Of a stretch of DNA of 64,000 bases, positions 1-8,915 are shown in pieces. A model generated the notes under the pieces. The model was given only the letters and a program-made list of their open reading frames with translations, searched no databases and was not told the DNA's origin. Source of the DNA: Martinezella calliandrae (GTDB lineage Bacteria; Pseudomonadota; Alphaproteobacteria; Rhizobiales; Rhizobiaceae); the NCBI RefSeq assembly GCF_030272695.1, contig NZ_JARFYN010000024.1:1-64000 (forward strand), given 5' to 3'. Each line of letters begins with the position of its first letter. Positions within the stretch are counted from its first letter, which is position 1. Position numbers and translations under genes: made by a program.

Positions 1-306
1 GATCGCAAGGCCAAATATCTCCATTCGACGCAAACGAAAACGATCCGGATGGTCCGACGAATTCGCAAGAACTGTCATCGCTCAAATGCGATAGCCCTGA
101 GGGCATGGACTCTCCCCATTGACAAATCCGTCGTTCCAGATCATTTATGCGCCCATGATCACGCACGCGCTCCATAATCGCTCGTATTTTTGGCTGTACC
201 TGTAAGGGGCGGCCGAGACAGATCATATTGTCAACAAGCCGCCGTCAGGCGGCTTTGTTGTATCGGCAGCGTCCTGACGGCATTTTAGAAAAGGACGCAG
301 AACCCT
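1..306. other. Intergenic stretch, no gene seen
   Basis: No open frame here looks like a protein. It holds a TTGACA hexamer at 119-124, with a poor -10 candidate (TCATTT) 17 bases later, and a strong hairpin at 232-260. A short non-coding transcript ending at that hairpin is possible but unproven. The hairpin may instead end a gene lying left of the window. Confidence 0.5.
232..260 (+). terminator. Hairpin, probable intrinsic terminator
   Basis: The arms CAACAAGCCGCC and GGCGGCTTTGTTG pair around a GTCA loop with one bulged T. The GC-rich core is followed by TTT. It lies 46 bases before the GNAT gene, so it would end a transcript from the left. Confidence 0.6.
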
Positions 307-795
307 ATGCTGGACGATAGCGAAATCTCACTTCTCCGCCCGCCTGTCATCACGATCCGCAATGCGCATCCGCGCGACTTGCCGGAGTTGAACGATATGA
401 TCCGGCTGCTCGCCGCCCATCACGGTGATCTCTCGGCGGCGACCCCGGAACAGCTCGAACGCGACCTATTCGGTCCGGTGCCGTGGATCACGGCGCTGGT
501 GGCGGAAGGTGAAAACGGGCTGATCGGCTACGCCATCCTCGTGCCGCTCTACCGGGCGCAGGAGGGCCAGCGCGGCATGGACCTGCATCATCTCTTCGTG
601 CGCGACGGCCATCGCGGCCATGGCATCGGCCAGCATCTCGTCGACCGCGCTCGCGACGTTGCCCGCAAGGCCGGCTGCGGCTATCTCTCCGTCAGCGCCG
701 CGACCGGCAATGTCCAGGCGCACCGCTTCTACGAACAGATGGATTTCAAGGCACGTCCGGTCACCGGAATGCGCTATCTGCACGCGCTCGCATGA
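307..795 (+). CDS. GNAT family N-acetyltransferase
   Basis: A 162-residue single-domain protein of the GNAT fold, expected to move an acetyl group from acetyl-CoA to an amine on an unknown substrate. The acetyl-CoA-binding motif A is visible as VRDGHRGHGIGQHL near residues 98-111 (R-G-H-G-I-G). The C-terminal FYEQMDF stretch is the usual motif B region. Length is typical for the family. An AAAAGGA stretch lies just upstream of the ATG. It stands alone after a hairpin. Its end overlaps by about 20 bases the 3' end of the convergent peptidase remnant. The substrate cannot be read from sequence. Confidence 0.85.
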   Translation: MLDDSEISLLRPPVITIRNAHPRDLPELNDMIRLLAAHHGDLSAATPEQLERDLFGPVPWITALVAEGENGLIGYAILVPLYRAQEGQRGMDLHHLFVRDGHRGHGIGQHLVDRARDVARKAGCGYLSVSAATGNVQAHRFYEQMDFKARPVTGMRYLHALA

Positions 796-1060
796 GAGCG
801 GTCCACGGCAGGATCGCCGTTGACCTTCCTGTCGTCAGCGTCGATGGCGATCCCGCGTCCAGCGAAGAACCGGTCGAATGTCTCCAGGGGAAGTTCGACA
901 TTTTCGCGCGTTGCAGCCTCGTGCCCGGAGGGATTATGAAAACGGATCACGCCTGAGTTGAGCGCCGTTACCAGGACGAGATGTCCGCCCCTTGCCGGCG
1001 GCTCGGTCTCCGGCCAGCGGATGGAGTGGTGGACGGAGGCGATGAAAAATTCCGATTGCG
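774..1060 (-). pseudogene. C39-like peptidase, C-terminal remnant
   Basis: On the minus strand, codons from about 1055 down to the TAG at 774 read as the C-terminal part of a C39-like peptidase. The visible blocks are FIASVHHSIRWP, then GGHLVLVTALN and FHNPSG, then FDRFFAGRGIAID. The GGHLVLV block would carry the catalytic His. Beyond about 1060 the frame stays open but reads only as antisense of the neighbouring methyltransferase, so the N-terminal half with the Cys is absent. No start or ribosome site fits. The family call is from memory of these motifs. Confidence 0.55.
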
Positions 1061-1070
1061 TCAGCACTCT

Positions 1071-1802
1071 ATGGCGACGCTCGCCCAACCTATCCCCGAG
1101 TCCGTTTTTGATGACATCGCCGCGTTTTCCGGTTTGGACAGCAGCGATGCGGTCCTGGAGATTGGCTGTGGCACGGGACAAGCAACGCAGGGCTTTGCAC
1201 GCCGTGGCGTTTTTATTCTTGCGCTTGATCCGGGCGCGGAATTGATCGGCATCGCGCGGAAAAACCTCGCGGAATTTCCCAACGTGCGTTTCGCGCAAAC
1301 CACCCTTGAGGCTTGGCCGGGTGAGGCGACAGCGTTCAAGCTCGTGATGGCCGCGCAGTCCCTGCACTGGGTTGCATCAGAGGTCCGACTTGCCAAATCT
1401 GCCGAACAGCTCGCGCCGGGTGGAACGCTGGCTGTCCTTGGAAGTGTGCCCATGCCGTTGGCGCCTCCGCTTGCCGCCGAATTCGCGCGTCTCTATTCAC
1501 TATACGCACCGTCGCTCTCCGACCCACCGGCGGAGGCTTGGTATCTGCCGGACGGTCCCTTCGCGAAATTGCTCGGCGAGTCCGAATATTTCGAGCCGAC
1601 AACGCACCGATGCTATCCTTGGAGCCGCATGCAAAGCGCTGCAAGCTATAGCGACCTGCTTCGCACGCTTTCAAGCTACCCGCTTCTGGCGGCGGACCAA
1701 AGGGAGGCGCTGCTTGCCGCGCTCGGGGAGACGATCGCCACACATGGCGGAAAGTTCGAGTTGCGATACGAAACGCATCTCTATCTCGCAAAGCGACGCT
1801 AA
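1071..1802 (+). CDS. Class I SAM methyltransferase, likely N-truncated
   Basis: A 243-residue SAM-dependent methyltransferase. Motif I is VLEIGCGTGQAT. The segment SLHWVASEVRLAKSAEQLAPGGTLAV gives the post-II/III region typical of ubiE/tam-like enzymes. Relatives usually begin about 20-30 residues earlier with an F-A-x-x-Y-x-x-x-RPxYP block. Here only PESVFDDIAAFSGL remains, just before motif I. The frame is open back to an ATG at 981, but 981-1060 lies over the peptidase remnant and looks non-native. I chose the ATG at 1071; it has no clear ribosome site. The protein may be inactive. Substrate unknown. Confidence 0.55.
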   Translation: MATLAQPIPESVFDDIAAFSGLDSSDAVLEIGCGTGQATQGFARRGVFILALDPGAELIGIARKNLAEFPNVRFAQTTLEAWPGEATAFKLVMAAQSLHWVASEVRLAKSAEQLAPGGTLAVLGSVPMPLAPPLAAEFARLYSLYAPSLSDPPAEAWYLPDGPFAKLLGESEYFEPTTHRCYPWSRMQSAASYSDLLRTLSSYPLLAADQREALLAALGETIATHGGKFELRYETHLYLAKRR

Positions 1803-1819
1803 GACAGCCACTCAGCTGC

Positions 1820-2734
1820 TCACCGCGCCGGCACCGCCTTCAGGTAGGCGGCGATCGCATCGCGGTCCGAGGCCGGCAGGCGGGCGATGTTTTGCTGAAC
1901 TTCTGTCATCGAGCCGCCGACACTATCGAAATCGGGGGTGAAGCCGGTCTCTAGGTAGTTGGCGATATCGCCAGCGCTCCACCCGCCCAAAGGCTTCGAG
2001 CCGGGAGTGATGTCGGGGATGCGACCCTTGCCTTCCGGATTCGGAGCGCCGGCAAGCCACTGGTCCCTCAGAAAGCCGCCAAGTCCGTCGCGCGGGGTGT
2101 GGCACTCGCCGCAATGGCCGGGGCCTTCCACCAGATACTGGCCGCGCTTGATCTTATCGTCGGCGTTGGCGATGACAACGCGGGGCTGATCGTTGAAATA
2201 GAGGAACTTCCAGCCGCCGAGCGCCAACCTGACGTCGAAGGGGAACGGCAGCTCATGCGGCGGCGCGACGTTGCTGCTCTTCGGCAAGGTCTTCAAGAAA
2301 CCCCAGAGGTCGTTGATGTCCTGGTCGCTCATGCGGGTGTAAGAGCCGTAGGGGAAAGCCGGATAGAGATGTTCACCGTTTTTGCCGACGCCACGCTTCA
2401 TGGCGTTGCCGAAATCCGCAAGCGTCCAGTTGCCAAGGCCCGCCTTTTCATCCGGGGAGATATTGGGAACATGAAAAGTGCCGAAGGGGCTGTTCAACGC
2501 CAGGCCGCCCGACAGGACCAACTTCGCATCGCCTTGCGCGCCCGGCGCGGCATGACAGCTCGTGCAGCCGCCCGCCCAGAACATTTGTTCGCCGTTCTTG
2601 GTATCTGGATCGCCGAGATTTGCCCAATGGCTCGCCGGTAAGGGCGATGGGGCGGCGATGACATAGAAGGCGCCGAAGCCGAAGATGACGAGGCCGACAA
2701 GGCAGAGCAGCCACCGGACAAATCGCGCAACCAT
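1820..2734 (-). CDS. Diheme cytochrome c
   Basis: A 304-residue c-type cytochrome. It has an N-terminal hydrophobic signal/anchor at about residues 7-27 and two haem-binding motifs, CTSCH at 57-61 and CGECH at 208-212, so two tandem cytochrome c domains facing the periplasm. The build matches the small cytochrome subunits that accept electrons from membrane-bound dehydrogenases, but no dehydrogenase gene is adjacent. The frame runs open to 2794; I chose the ATG at 2734 because GGGGAG precedes it at normal spacing and the signal peptide starts there. It lies downstream of the cytochrome c' gene on the same strand (108-base gap), so the two may be co-transcribed. Confidence 0.87.
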   Translation of the reverse strand: MVARFVRWLLCLVGLVIFGFGAFYVIAAPSPLPASHWANLGDPDTKNGEQMFWAGGCTSCHAAPGAQGDAKLVLSGGLALNSPFGTFHVPNISPDEKAGLGNWTLADFGNAMKRGVGKNGEHLYPAFPYGSYTRMSDQDINDLWGFLKTLPKSSNVAPPHELPFPFDVRLALGGWKFLYFNDQPRVVIANADDKIKRGQYLVEGPGHCGECHTPRDGLGGFLRDQWLAGAPNPEGKGRIPDITPGSKPLGGWSAGDIANYLETGFTPDFDSVGGSMTEVQQNIARLPASDRDAIAAYLKAVPAR

Positions 2735-2842
2735 GCCTCGCACTCCCCATATTGAGCGTGTATCGAGAGATACTAAAATCCGCACCGGCAGCAAAGCCGA
2801 TGCGGATGCTTAAATCGTTCTTCAGTCGAAGCCGGCCTACGC

Positions 2843-3286
2843 TTAGTTCTTGGTGATGCGATAGGCCTGGTGACAGGCGCCACAATTGCCGCCGAGGGTT
2901 TTCAGCGCCGCGCCGACACCAGCCTGGTCTGCCGGCAACTGCGCGAGCGCGACCTCGGCGTCACTCGAAAGCTTGTTCGCCTTGGCCTTGAAATCATCGA
3001 AGTTATCCCAGACCTTGGGATTGACCTCGGTATCGGTCTTGTCGCTGTTCGGCCCGAAGTGGTCGGGGAAAGCCTTGGCGTTTTCGGCGATCGTCATCAG
3101 CGCGGCCTTGACGACACCGGCGTCGTAAGGCTTGTCACCCTTGGCGATGGCTCCGAGAGCGCCGGCAGCGCCGCCGACCTTCTTCATCAACGCAATGCGG
3201 GAATCATGCGTGCCATCGGCCGCAATGACGGAACCAAGAGCCACGCCGGCCAGGACCGTCGCGGCCACAATCGCTTTCCACTTCAT
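2843..3286 (-). CDS. Cytochrome c' / c556 family protein
   Basis: A 147-residue periplasmic cytochrome. Residues 1-22 form a Sec signal peptide ending AIA-A. The mature part is a helical bundle typical of cytochrome c', with one CGACH haem motif at 135-139 near the C-terminus, as in that family. Family members carry a five-coordinate haem and bind NO or buffer electrons; which applies here is not visible. It precedes the diheme cytochrome gene on the same strand, which suggests joint expression. Signal, single C-terminal CxxCH and length all fit. Confidence 0.88.
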   Translation of the reverse strand: MKWKAIVAATVLAGVALGSVIAADGTHDSRIALMKKVGGAAGALGAIAKGDKPYDAGVVKAALMTIAENAKAFPDHFGPNSDKTDTEVNPKVWDNFDDFKAKANKLSSDAEVALAQLPADQAGVGAALKTLGGNCGACHQAYRITKN

Positions 3287-3433
3287 CTATCTCTCCATCC
3301 GTGACCTGGACCGCGAAAGCGGCCGGCGCGTTGTTACGGCGCACATATTTGCCGCGTTCCACGCCGGCAATGAAGTCACAAAGTGGTGAGAACTGAGCAA
3401 AATCAGTGTCATATTTAAGACATATGCCAGATT

Positions 3434-4069
3434 TCACGCCGTTTTCCACCCCTCCCAGATGGTGAACATCGAAACCGCAAAGAGAAGCAGCCCTGCGGCC
3501 CGGCCCGCGAGGACGGTCGCCCGGGGATTAGCGACCAGCAAATCGCGGCTGCGGCCGGCGGTGACCGCAAGCCCGCCATAGACGGCAAATTGCGTCGCAA
3601 TGGTCATGAGCCCCATGATGGTCGCCTGGATCCAGATCGGGCCGTAGTCCGGCTTCAGAAATTGCGGATAGACGGCGAGCATAAAAAGATAGGCCTTGGG
3701 ATTGATCAGGCAGGTAACCGCACCTTGAAGAAAAGCCCGCCAGGCGGAACGACTGCCGGCAGGTCCGTCGTGGCCGACGGTGATCGAACTGCGCATCAGC
3801 GTGATGCCGATGAAGGCCATGTAGGCGGCGCCGGCCACGAGCAGCGGATTGAACAGGATCGGCACGAAATGCATCAGCAGACTGACGCCGAGCGCACCGT
3901 TTAGCGAATGCACAGCGCCACCGAGCATGATACCGCCGGCGGCAGCAAGGCCGCGATTGCTACCGCCGGTCAGGGAATTGGCAAGCACAAATAGCATGTC
4001 CATGCCCGGCACGATGATGATACCAAATAGAAGGAGAAAGTAGAGCCAGAGGTTTTCGCTATAGTTCAT
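3434..4069 (-). CDS. LysE/RhtB family exporter
   Basis: A 211-residue inner-membrane protein of the LysE/RhtB superfamily, which exports amino acids or related small molecules. About six hydrophobic segments are seen. The family hallmark is the first helix pair with IIVPGMDMLFVLANSLTGG (P-G-x-D near residues 22-24). The NPKAYLFMLAVYPQF block around residue 123 is also typical. It is transcribed away from the WYL regulator at 4197 with about 127 bases between, so that regulator may control it. Ribosome site is weak. Substrate not predictable. Confidence 0.85.
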   Translation of the reverse strand: MNYSENLWLYFLLLFGIIIVPGMDMLFVLANSLTGGSNRGLAAAGGIMLGGAVHSLNGALGVSLLMHFVPILFNPLLVAGAAYMAFIGITLMRSSITVGHDGPAGSRSAWRAFLQGAVTCLINPKAYLFMLAVYPQFLKPDYGPIWIQATIMGLMTIATQFAVYGGLAVTAGRSRDLLVANPRATVLAGRAAGLLLFAVSMFTIWEGWKTA

Positions 4070-4196
4070 GTCAGTTGCCCATCGTCGCTTGCGTGCGATC
4101 CGCGGAGGAATGTGTTGATTTTCAAATCGATAGGCAGTTTATGGATCAACCCAACTGACAGGGTGCTGTCAGGAGCCTTCAAATCGCGAGGATGAC

Positions 4197-4898
4197 ATGC
4201 GCAAGGCGTCGCGCCTGTTCGAGATCATCCAGATATTACGGCTGGCAAAAAAACCGGTGACGGCTGCTGCCATCGCCGAGCGGCTGGAGGTCACAGTGCG
4301 TTCCGTTTATCGCGATATCGTCGCGTTGCAGGCGATGCGCGTGCCGATCGAAGGCGGCCGCGGCATCGGCTATATCCTGCGCCCTGGCTTCGATCTACCG
4401 CCGCTGATGTTTTCGATCGAGGAGATGGAGGCGATCGTGCTCTCGCTGGCGCTCTTGGAGCGTACCGGGGACAATGAACTGAAACTCGCCGCCAAGCGCG
4501 TCAGCGCCAAGATCGCCGGCGCAGTGCCGCAACCGCTTCGCCAGACGCTCGATGCCAATGCCTTGCACGCCTGGGGCTTTGCCGCACCTTCCACCGGCGC
4601 CATAGACCTCGCTTTGGTTCGCCGCGCCATTCGCGACGAGGAGAAACTCGAACTCTCCTATCGCGACGAATTGGGCCGCGCCACCGAGCGTGTCATCCGC
4701 CCAATCGCACTCATCTATTATGCCGAAACCGCCAACATCGTCGCCTGGTGCGAGTTGCGCCAGGCAATCCGCAATTTCCGCAGCGACAGGATTGAAGGCT
4801 GCGAGGCGACGGGACGATGGTTTAAGGGCGAAGGTGATGGACTAAGGCAGGCCTGGGTGAACGGGTGGCAAATAAACACCCCAACCGCGACCGGCTGA
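4197..4898 (+). CDS. YafY-type HTH-WYL transcriptional regulator
   Basis: A 233-residue regulator. Residues 1-60 form an HTH_11 winged helix (RKASRLFEIIQILRLAKKPV, then VTVRSVYRDIVALQAM as recognition helix). The C-terminal half is a WYL domain with the conserved RPIALIYYAETANIVAWCELR core. WYL domains sense small ligands. GAGGAT sits close before the ATG. It faces the LysE exporter divergently and is most simply its local regulator. Length and domain order match the family. Confidence 0.87.
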   Translation: MRKASRLFEIIQILRLAKKPVTAAAIAERLEVTVRSVYRDIVALQAMRVPIEGGRGIGYILRPGFDLPPLMFSIEEMEAIVLSLALLERTGDNELKLAAKRVSAKIAGAVPQPLRQTLDANALHAWGFAAPSTGAIDLALVRRAIRDEEKLELSYRDELGRATERVIRPIALIYYAETANIVAWCELRQAIRNFRSDRIEGCEATGRWFKGEGDGLRQAWVNGWQINTPTATG

Positions 4899-4928
4899 GG
4901 TGCTACGACATCGAGGATGCGACCGGTA

Positions 4929-5711
4929 TTAGAGGACCATGCCGCCGGAGACTTCGATGCGCTGAGCATTGACCCAGCGGTTGTCCTGCGACAGCAGCGA
5001 AGCGATCATCGGGCCGATATCGTCGGGCAGACCGGCGCGGCCGAGCGCCGTCATGGAAGCGACGAGGTTGTTGAGTTCGGGATTGTCGCGAACGATGCCG
5101 CCGCTGAAATCAGTCTGGATCGCACCCGGAGCTACCGTGTTGACGGCGATGCCGCGGGAGCCGAGCTCTTTGGCGAGATATCGTGTCAGAACCTCGATCG
5201 CCCCCTTCATAACCGCATAGGCCGACGAACCTGGAAAGCTGAAGCGGGCAAGGCCGGAAGAGATATTGACGATGCGGCCGCCATCACCCAGGTGCGGCAA
5301 CAGCTTCTGCGTCAGAAAGTACACGCCCTTGAGATGGACGTTATAGAGCTTGTCGAACTCAGCTTCCGTCGTTTCCGTGAAAGCGGCGTGATAGCCCATG
5401 CCGGCATTATTGACCAGAAAGTCGAAGCGATCGCGACCCCAATTTTGCCGCAGTGCGCGGCTGACTTCGGAGATGAAAGCGTCAAATGAAGCAACGTCGC
5501 CGGCATCGAGTTGCAGCGCCACGGCTTTTCTTCCAAGAGACCCGATCTCGGCGACTGCGCCTTCCGCTTCTGCCCGATTTGAGTGATATGTCAGGATGGT
5601 ATCAACCCCGCGACGGGCGAGATGAATGGCCGTATTTCGACCGAGACCGCGGCTGCCGCCCGTGATAATTGCAATATTTGTCTTTGATTTGTCTGTATTT
5701 TCAGTCGTCAT
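4929..5711 (-). CDS. SDR family oxidoreductase
   Basis: A 260-residue short-chain dehydrogenase/reductase. The NAD(P)-binding TGGSRGLG motif is near residue 17, NNAG in the middle, and the catalytic Ser and YAVMK (Y-x-x-x-K) follow in order. The open frame continues to 5858, but the ATG at 5711 has GGAGA at good spacing and gives a normal SDR N-terminus. The protein is soluble and probably reduces a carbonyl compound. It faces the AraC regulator at 5877; AraC_N-type regulators often control a neighbouring reductase. Substrate unknown. Confidence 0.88.
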   Translation of the reverse strand: MTTENTDKSKTNIAIITGGSRGLGRNTAIHLARRGVDTILTYHSNRAEAEGAVAEIGSLGRKAVALQLDAGDVASFDAFISEVSRALRQNWGRDRFDFLVNNAGMGYHAAFTETTEAEFDKLYNVHLKGVYFLTQKLLPHLGDGGRIVNISSGLARFSFPGSSAYAVMKGAIEVLTRYLAKELGSRGIAVNTVAPGAIQTDFSGGIVRDNPELNNLVASMTALGRAGLPDDIGPMIASLLSQDNRWVNAQRIEVSGGMVL

Positions 5712-5876
5712 CACCGTTTCTCCAAGGAATGTTTTGTGGCGGAAAGTTACGCCCGCCGAGCCCTCTCCTTGAATGCCGGAACTCTCGAATTTCTTGCCTA
5801 TTCCTCCAACTGTCTTGTCTGGCGCAATCACGCAGCTATGATGACGGCCAAGCAACACTCAGTCCGGAGATTAAGC

Positions 5877-6773
5877 ATGTCGTCCGCCCTTAAGGATGCG
5901 CTTATGCAATTCATCGAGGCCAGCGATGGCGACGACACAGGGGTATTTCCGACCGGCATCGACGGCCTTCACATCATGCGGTCGACAAAGCTGAAGATGC
6001 CGCATCCGATGGTCTACAAGCCGTCGCTCTGCGTTGTAGTGCAGGGTGCGAAGCAACTGATGCTGAACGACAGGATGATCGACTATGGTGAGATGCAGGC
6101 CCTCATCATCAGCATCGAGCTGCCGGCATCCGGCCGGGTGATTGAGGCAAGCGCTGAGGAGCCTTACATCGCCATCTCCCTCGAATTCGATGTCGGCATG
6201 ATGCGCGAGGTGATGGAGCAACTCGATGTGCCGCCAAAGCCGACAGGCGGGACAGGCCTCGGCATCTTTGTCGAGGACCTCGGTCAGCCTCTTGCCGAGT
6301 GCCTGGTGCGATTGACCAGCCTTCTGGCGACACCGAGAGCTGTTCCGGTGCTCTATCCGGCGATCATGCGCGAAATCTGTTACTGGATGCTCACCGGCCC
6401 GAATGGCGGTGAAGTCTGCAAGCTGGTTCTTCCGGACAGCCAGACGCGCCGCATCGCCGACGCCATTCACCTGCTGCGCAACAACTTCACTCAGCCGATG
6501 CGTATCGAGCAGCTTGCCGACGCCGCGCGCATGAGCCCCTCCTCATTCCACCAGCATTTTAAAACGCTGACCTCGATGACACCGTTGCAATATCAGAAGC
6601 AGATGCGGCTGCTGGAGGCCCGCCGCCTCATGGTCGCCGGCAGTGCCAACGTGGAGAATGCAGCCTATCAGGTCGGTTACGAAAGCGCCTCGCAGTTCAG
6701 TCGGGAATACGCCCGCATGTTCGGCGCGCCGCCGAAGCGGGACGTGGCGCAGATGCGAATGGCAGCGGAATGA
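5877..6773 (+). CDS. AraC family regulator with AraC_N cupin
   Basis: A 298-residue activator-type protein. The N-terminal AraC_N cupin is marked by PSLCVVVQGAKQLMLNDR. The C-terminal double HTH includes MRIEQLADAARMSPSSFHQHFKTLTSMTPLQYQK and a second helix pair ending VGYESASQFSREYARMFG, as in YqhC-like proteins. The frame is open from 5736; I chose 5877 because CGGAGA precedes it and the domain starts shortly after. ATGs at 5838 and 5841 are alternatives. It is divergent from the SDR gene and likely controls it. Confidence 0.88.
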   Translation: MSSALKDALMQFIEASDGDDTGVFPTGIDGLHIMRSTKLKMPHPMVYKPSLCVVVQGAKQLMLNDRMIDYGEMQALIISIELPASGRVIEASAEEPYIAISLEFDVGMMREVMEQLDVPPKPTGGTGLGIFVEDLGQPLAECLVRLTSLLATPRAVPVLYPAIMREICYWMLTGPNGGEVCKLVLPDSQTRRIADAIHLLRNNFTQPMRIEQLADAARMSPSSFHQHFKTLTSMTPLQYQKQMRLLEARRLMVAGSANVENAAYQVGYESASQFSREYARMFGAPPKRDVAQMRMAAE

Positions 6774-6782
6774 GCATCGGCG

Positions 6783-7289
6783 CTAGAGGGCAACAGCGGT
6801 CACCAGCAAAATAAACGCCAGCAATCCCAAGGCAGCGCGCGCGGCATGCGACCATTCCCAGCGGTCGCGCAGCATGGTCCAGTCCGGTTTGACGGCGGTC
6901 TCGGTCCGACGACCACCAAATGGATCATGCGAGAAGAAACCCGCGCCTAGCCCTTTGAGCTCGATATCTTTGAGCCAGAAATTGTTTACTGGCTGTACGA
7001 GCAACCAGAAAACGGCGTGCATGGCAGCCATAGCGGCAAAGGCAGCAGCAGATAGCCAGAACGCGACCGTGCTGATTGGCGTCAAGAACAGAACATGTAG
7101 GATCAAAAGAACACCTACCGGCTCGGTAACACCGCCGATCGTAAATCCTGGATAATAGATCCGCTGGACCGTCAGATAGTCTTCTTTCGACAGTCGCATT
7201 TTTCCGGGCAGCTCCAGCAAATGCGCCAGTGCCATCGCCATGGCGACGGCGACGACTAAGATTGTCAGGATTTGCAATGTCGGAAACAT
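6783..7289 (-). CDS. Membrane protein, DUF1772-like
   Basis: A 168-residue integral membrane protein with about four hydrophobic helices (N-terminus, about 50-70, 75-95, C-terminus). An ALAHLLELPGKM motif follows helix 1, and a late RDRWEWSHAARAALG block precedes the last helix. Both resemble the DUF1772/anthrone-oxygenase-like fold, which is small and four-helical. No enzymatic role can be claimed. It converges with the AraC gene, whose stop is 9 bases away. Confidence 0.6.
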   Translation of the reverse strand: MFPTLQILTILVVAVAMAMALAHLLELPGKMRLSKEDYLTVQRIYYPGFTIGGVTEPVGVLLILHVLFLTPISTVAFWLSAAAFAAMAAMHAVFWLLVQPVNNFWLKDIELKGLGAGFFSHDPFGGRRTETAVKPDWTMLRDRWEWSHAARAALGLLAFILLVTAVAL

Positions 7290-7375
7290 CAGCTCTGCCT
7301 CGTAGCGGACCCTCCCGTCCCTAAACCTTCAAAGGTGCGGATCGTTCCCTATAGGCTCAAATGCCCGAGATCTCG

Positions 7376-8230
7376 TTAAGCACCTTGCAGCGTCAGCAGC
7401 CTGCTTTCCTCGCGTCCAAATCCCGCAATTTCCAGCCGGTCTTCGTACACCGACACAATTGAATAAGCGTTGCTGTCCTCGGTATCGACCATGCCTTTGA
7501 AGTTCAAGAAATAGGTGCCGTCCATGACACCGAAATTGCCTTCGTGGTTATGGCCGCTGAGATAGGCGACGACGTGATCATGTTCGGCGAGCAGCGTCAG
7601 CATACGATCGCTGTCGAGAGCGTTATGCGAATTCCTGGGGAAAATCGGGTAGTGGTTCATGACGATCGTCTTCTCGCCTGCAACTTTTGCCTCAAGCAGT
7701 TTGGCAGCGAGCCAGGTATATTGCGTATCGCTAACAGCAGCATTCCAGCGATGCGAGTTTGGCGCGCCGGCCTCATGCAATGCCTTCATCAGCGCCTTGG
7801 CCTCTGCCCGGCGCGGATCGCCCTCCGGCGGCGCGAAGAGGCTGATCTCATTGCCGTCCAGCGCGATGAAACGATAGCCGGCATGGGCAAAGTCATAAAA
7901 GGCCGACGGCATGCCGAGACGGTTTGCAACTTTGGTCAAATGCTCCGCCGCGACCGCAAAATCGTGATTGCCGAGCAGGAAATGCCGTTCGTGCCGCAAG
8001 GTCTCGTAGACGGGCAAAACCGCATCGAAGCTCTCCCAGCCGCCGTCGATAATATCCCCGAGGGTGACGACGAAGGCGAGATCATGCCGGTTGAATTCGG
8101 CAATCGCCTCCGCAAGCTTGGCGAGGCTCTTGGCCGGGTAGCGGTTAAGGGAAAAATTGGGTTCCAAGGCGGCATATTGCGGATCGGCGACGACACCGAA
8201 ACGGAAGAGCGGGGCAGACGGAGACAGCAT
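7376..8230 (-). CDS. Metallophosphoesterase, ADP-ribose/CDP-alcohol diphosphatase-like
   Basis: A 284-residue calcineurin-type phosphoesterase with the full metal-binding set in order: VVADPQYA, GDIIDGG, LGNHDF, NHYPIFP and SGHNHEGNFG. The opening FGVVADPQYA and GDIIDGGWESFD resemble the Mn-dependent ADP-ribose/CDP-alcohol diphosphatase group, so hydrolysis of a nucleotide diphosphate is the best guess. No signal peptide, so it should be cytosolic. GGGAGG precedes the ATG. A terminator lies between it and sodB upstream, so it is a separate transcript. Confidence 0.82.
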   Translation of the reverse strand: MLSPSAPLFRFGVVADPQYAALEPNFSLNRYPAKSLAKLAEAIAEFNRHDLAFVVTLGDIIDGGWESFDAVLPVYETLRHERHFLLGNHDFAVAAEHLTKVANRLGMPSAFYDFAHAGYRFIALDGNEISLFAPPEGDPRRAEAKALMKALHEAGAPNSHRWNAAVSDTQYTWLAAKLLEAKVAGEKTIVMNHYPIFPRNSHNALDSDRMLTLLAEHDHVVAYLSGHNHEGNFGVMDGTYFLNFKGMVDTEDSNAYSIVSVYEDRLEIAGFGREESRLLTLQGA

Positions 8231-8254
8231 GTAGCCTCCCTTGGGCTAGCAGGA

Positions 8255-8292
8255 ATGAAAACACCCGACGCCTGGACAGCGCCGGGTGCAAA
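8255..8292 (-). terminator. Terminator after sodB
   Basis: On the minus strand CACCCGGCGC and GCGTCGGGTG pair around a short loop and are followed by TTTTCATT. It lies just past the sodB stop and before the phosphoesterase ATG, so it separates the two genes. Confidence 0.8.
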
Positions 8293-8312
8293 AGCAAGCC
8301 TAGACAGCAAAC

Positions 8313-8915
8313 TTACTTCGTGGCGGCTTCGTAACGTTCCAGGACGTAGTCCCAGTTGATCAGGCTATCGATGAAAGCTTCGAGATATTTCGGGCGCAGA
8401 TTGCGGTAGTCGATGTAGTAGGAATGTTCCCATACGTCGACGCCGAGGATCGGCGTGGCGCCATGAACGAGCGGGTTTTCGCCGTTTGGGGTCTTGGAGA
8501 TCTCCAGCTTGCCGTTCTTCACGGAAACCCAGGCCCAGCCGGAACCGAACTGGGTGGCGCCAGCAGCGGCGAAATCGGCCTTGAACTTGTCGTAACCGCC
8601 GAGGTCGGAGGCGAAGGCTGCTTCCAGCTTACCGGGTAGCTTGTTGCCGCCGCCGCCCTTCTTCATCCACTTCCAGAAATGGATGTGATTGTAATGCTGG
8701 GCAGCATTGTTGAAGAGGCCGGCGTTGGTGCCGAAGGACTTCTTCACGATCTCTTCGAGAGAAAGATCAGCAAGACCTGCTTCCGCAGCGAGCTTGTTGC
8801 CGTTGTCGACGTAAGCCTTGTGGTGCTTGTCGTGGTGATACTCGAGAGTTTCACGCGACATGAAAGGGGAAAGCGCTTCGTAATCATAGGGAAGTTCAGG
8901 CAATTCGAAAGCCAT
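8313..8915 (-). CDS. sodB: Superoxide dismutase, Fe/Mn type
   Basis: A 200-residue iron/manganese superoxide dismutase that converts superoxide to hydrogen peroxide and oxygen in the cytosol. The first metal ligand is His27 in YHHDKHHKAYVD. The second His is in the NNAAQHYNHIHFWKWMKKGGGG block. The last two ligands are in GVDVWEHSYYIDYRN (Asp and His). The frame runs open to 9146, but GAGGAG sits about 8 bases before the ATG at 8915, giving the family's normal N-terminus; the ATG at 8921 would be too close. A terminator follows. Fe versus Mn choice is not certain from sequence. Confidence 0.95.
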   Translation of the reverse strand: MAFELPELPYDYEALSPFMSRETLEYHHDKHHKAYVDNGNKLAAEAGLADLSLEEIVKKSFGTNAGLFNNAAQHYNHIHFWKWMKKGGGGNKLPGKLEAAFASDLGGYDKFKADFAAAGATQFGSGWAWVSVKNGKLEISKTPNGENPLVHGATPILGVDVWEHSYYIDYRNLRPKYLEAFIDSLINWDYVLERYEAATK

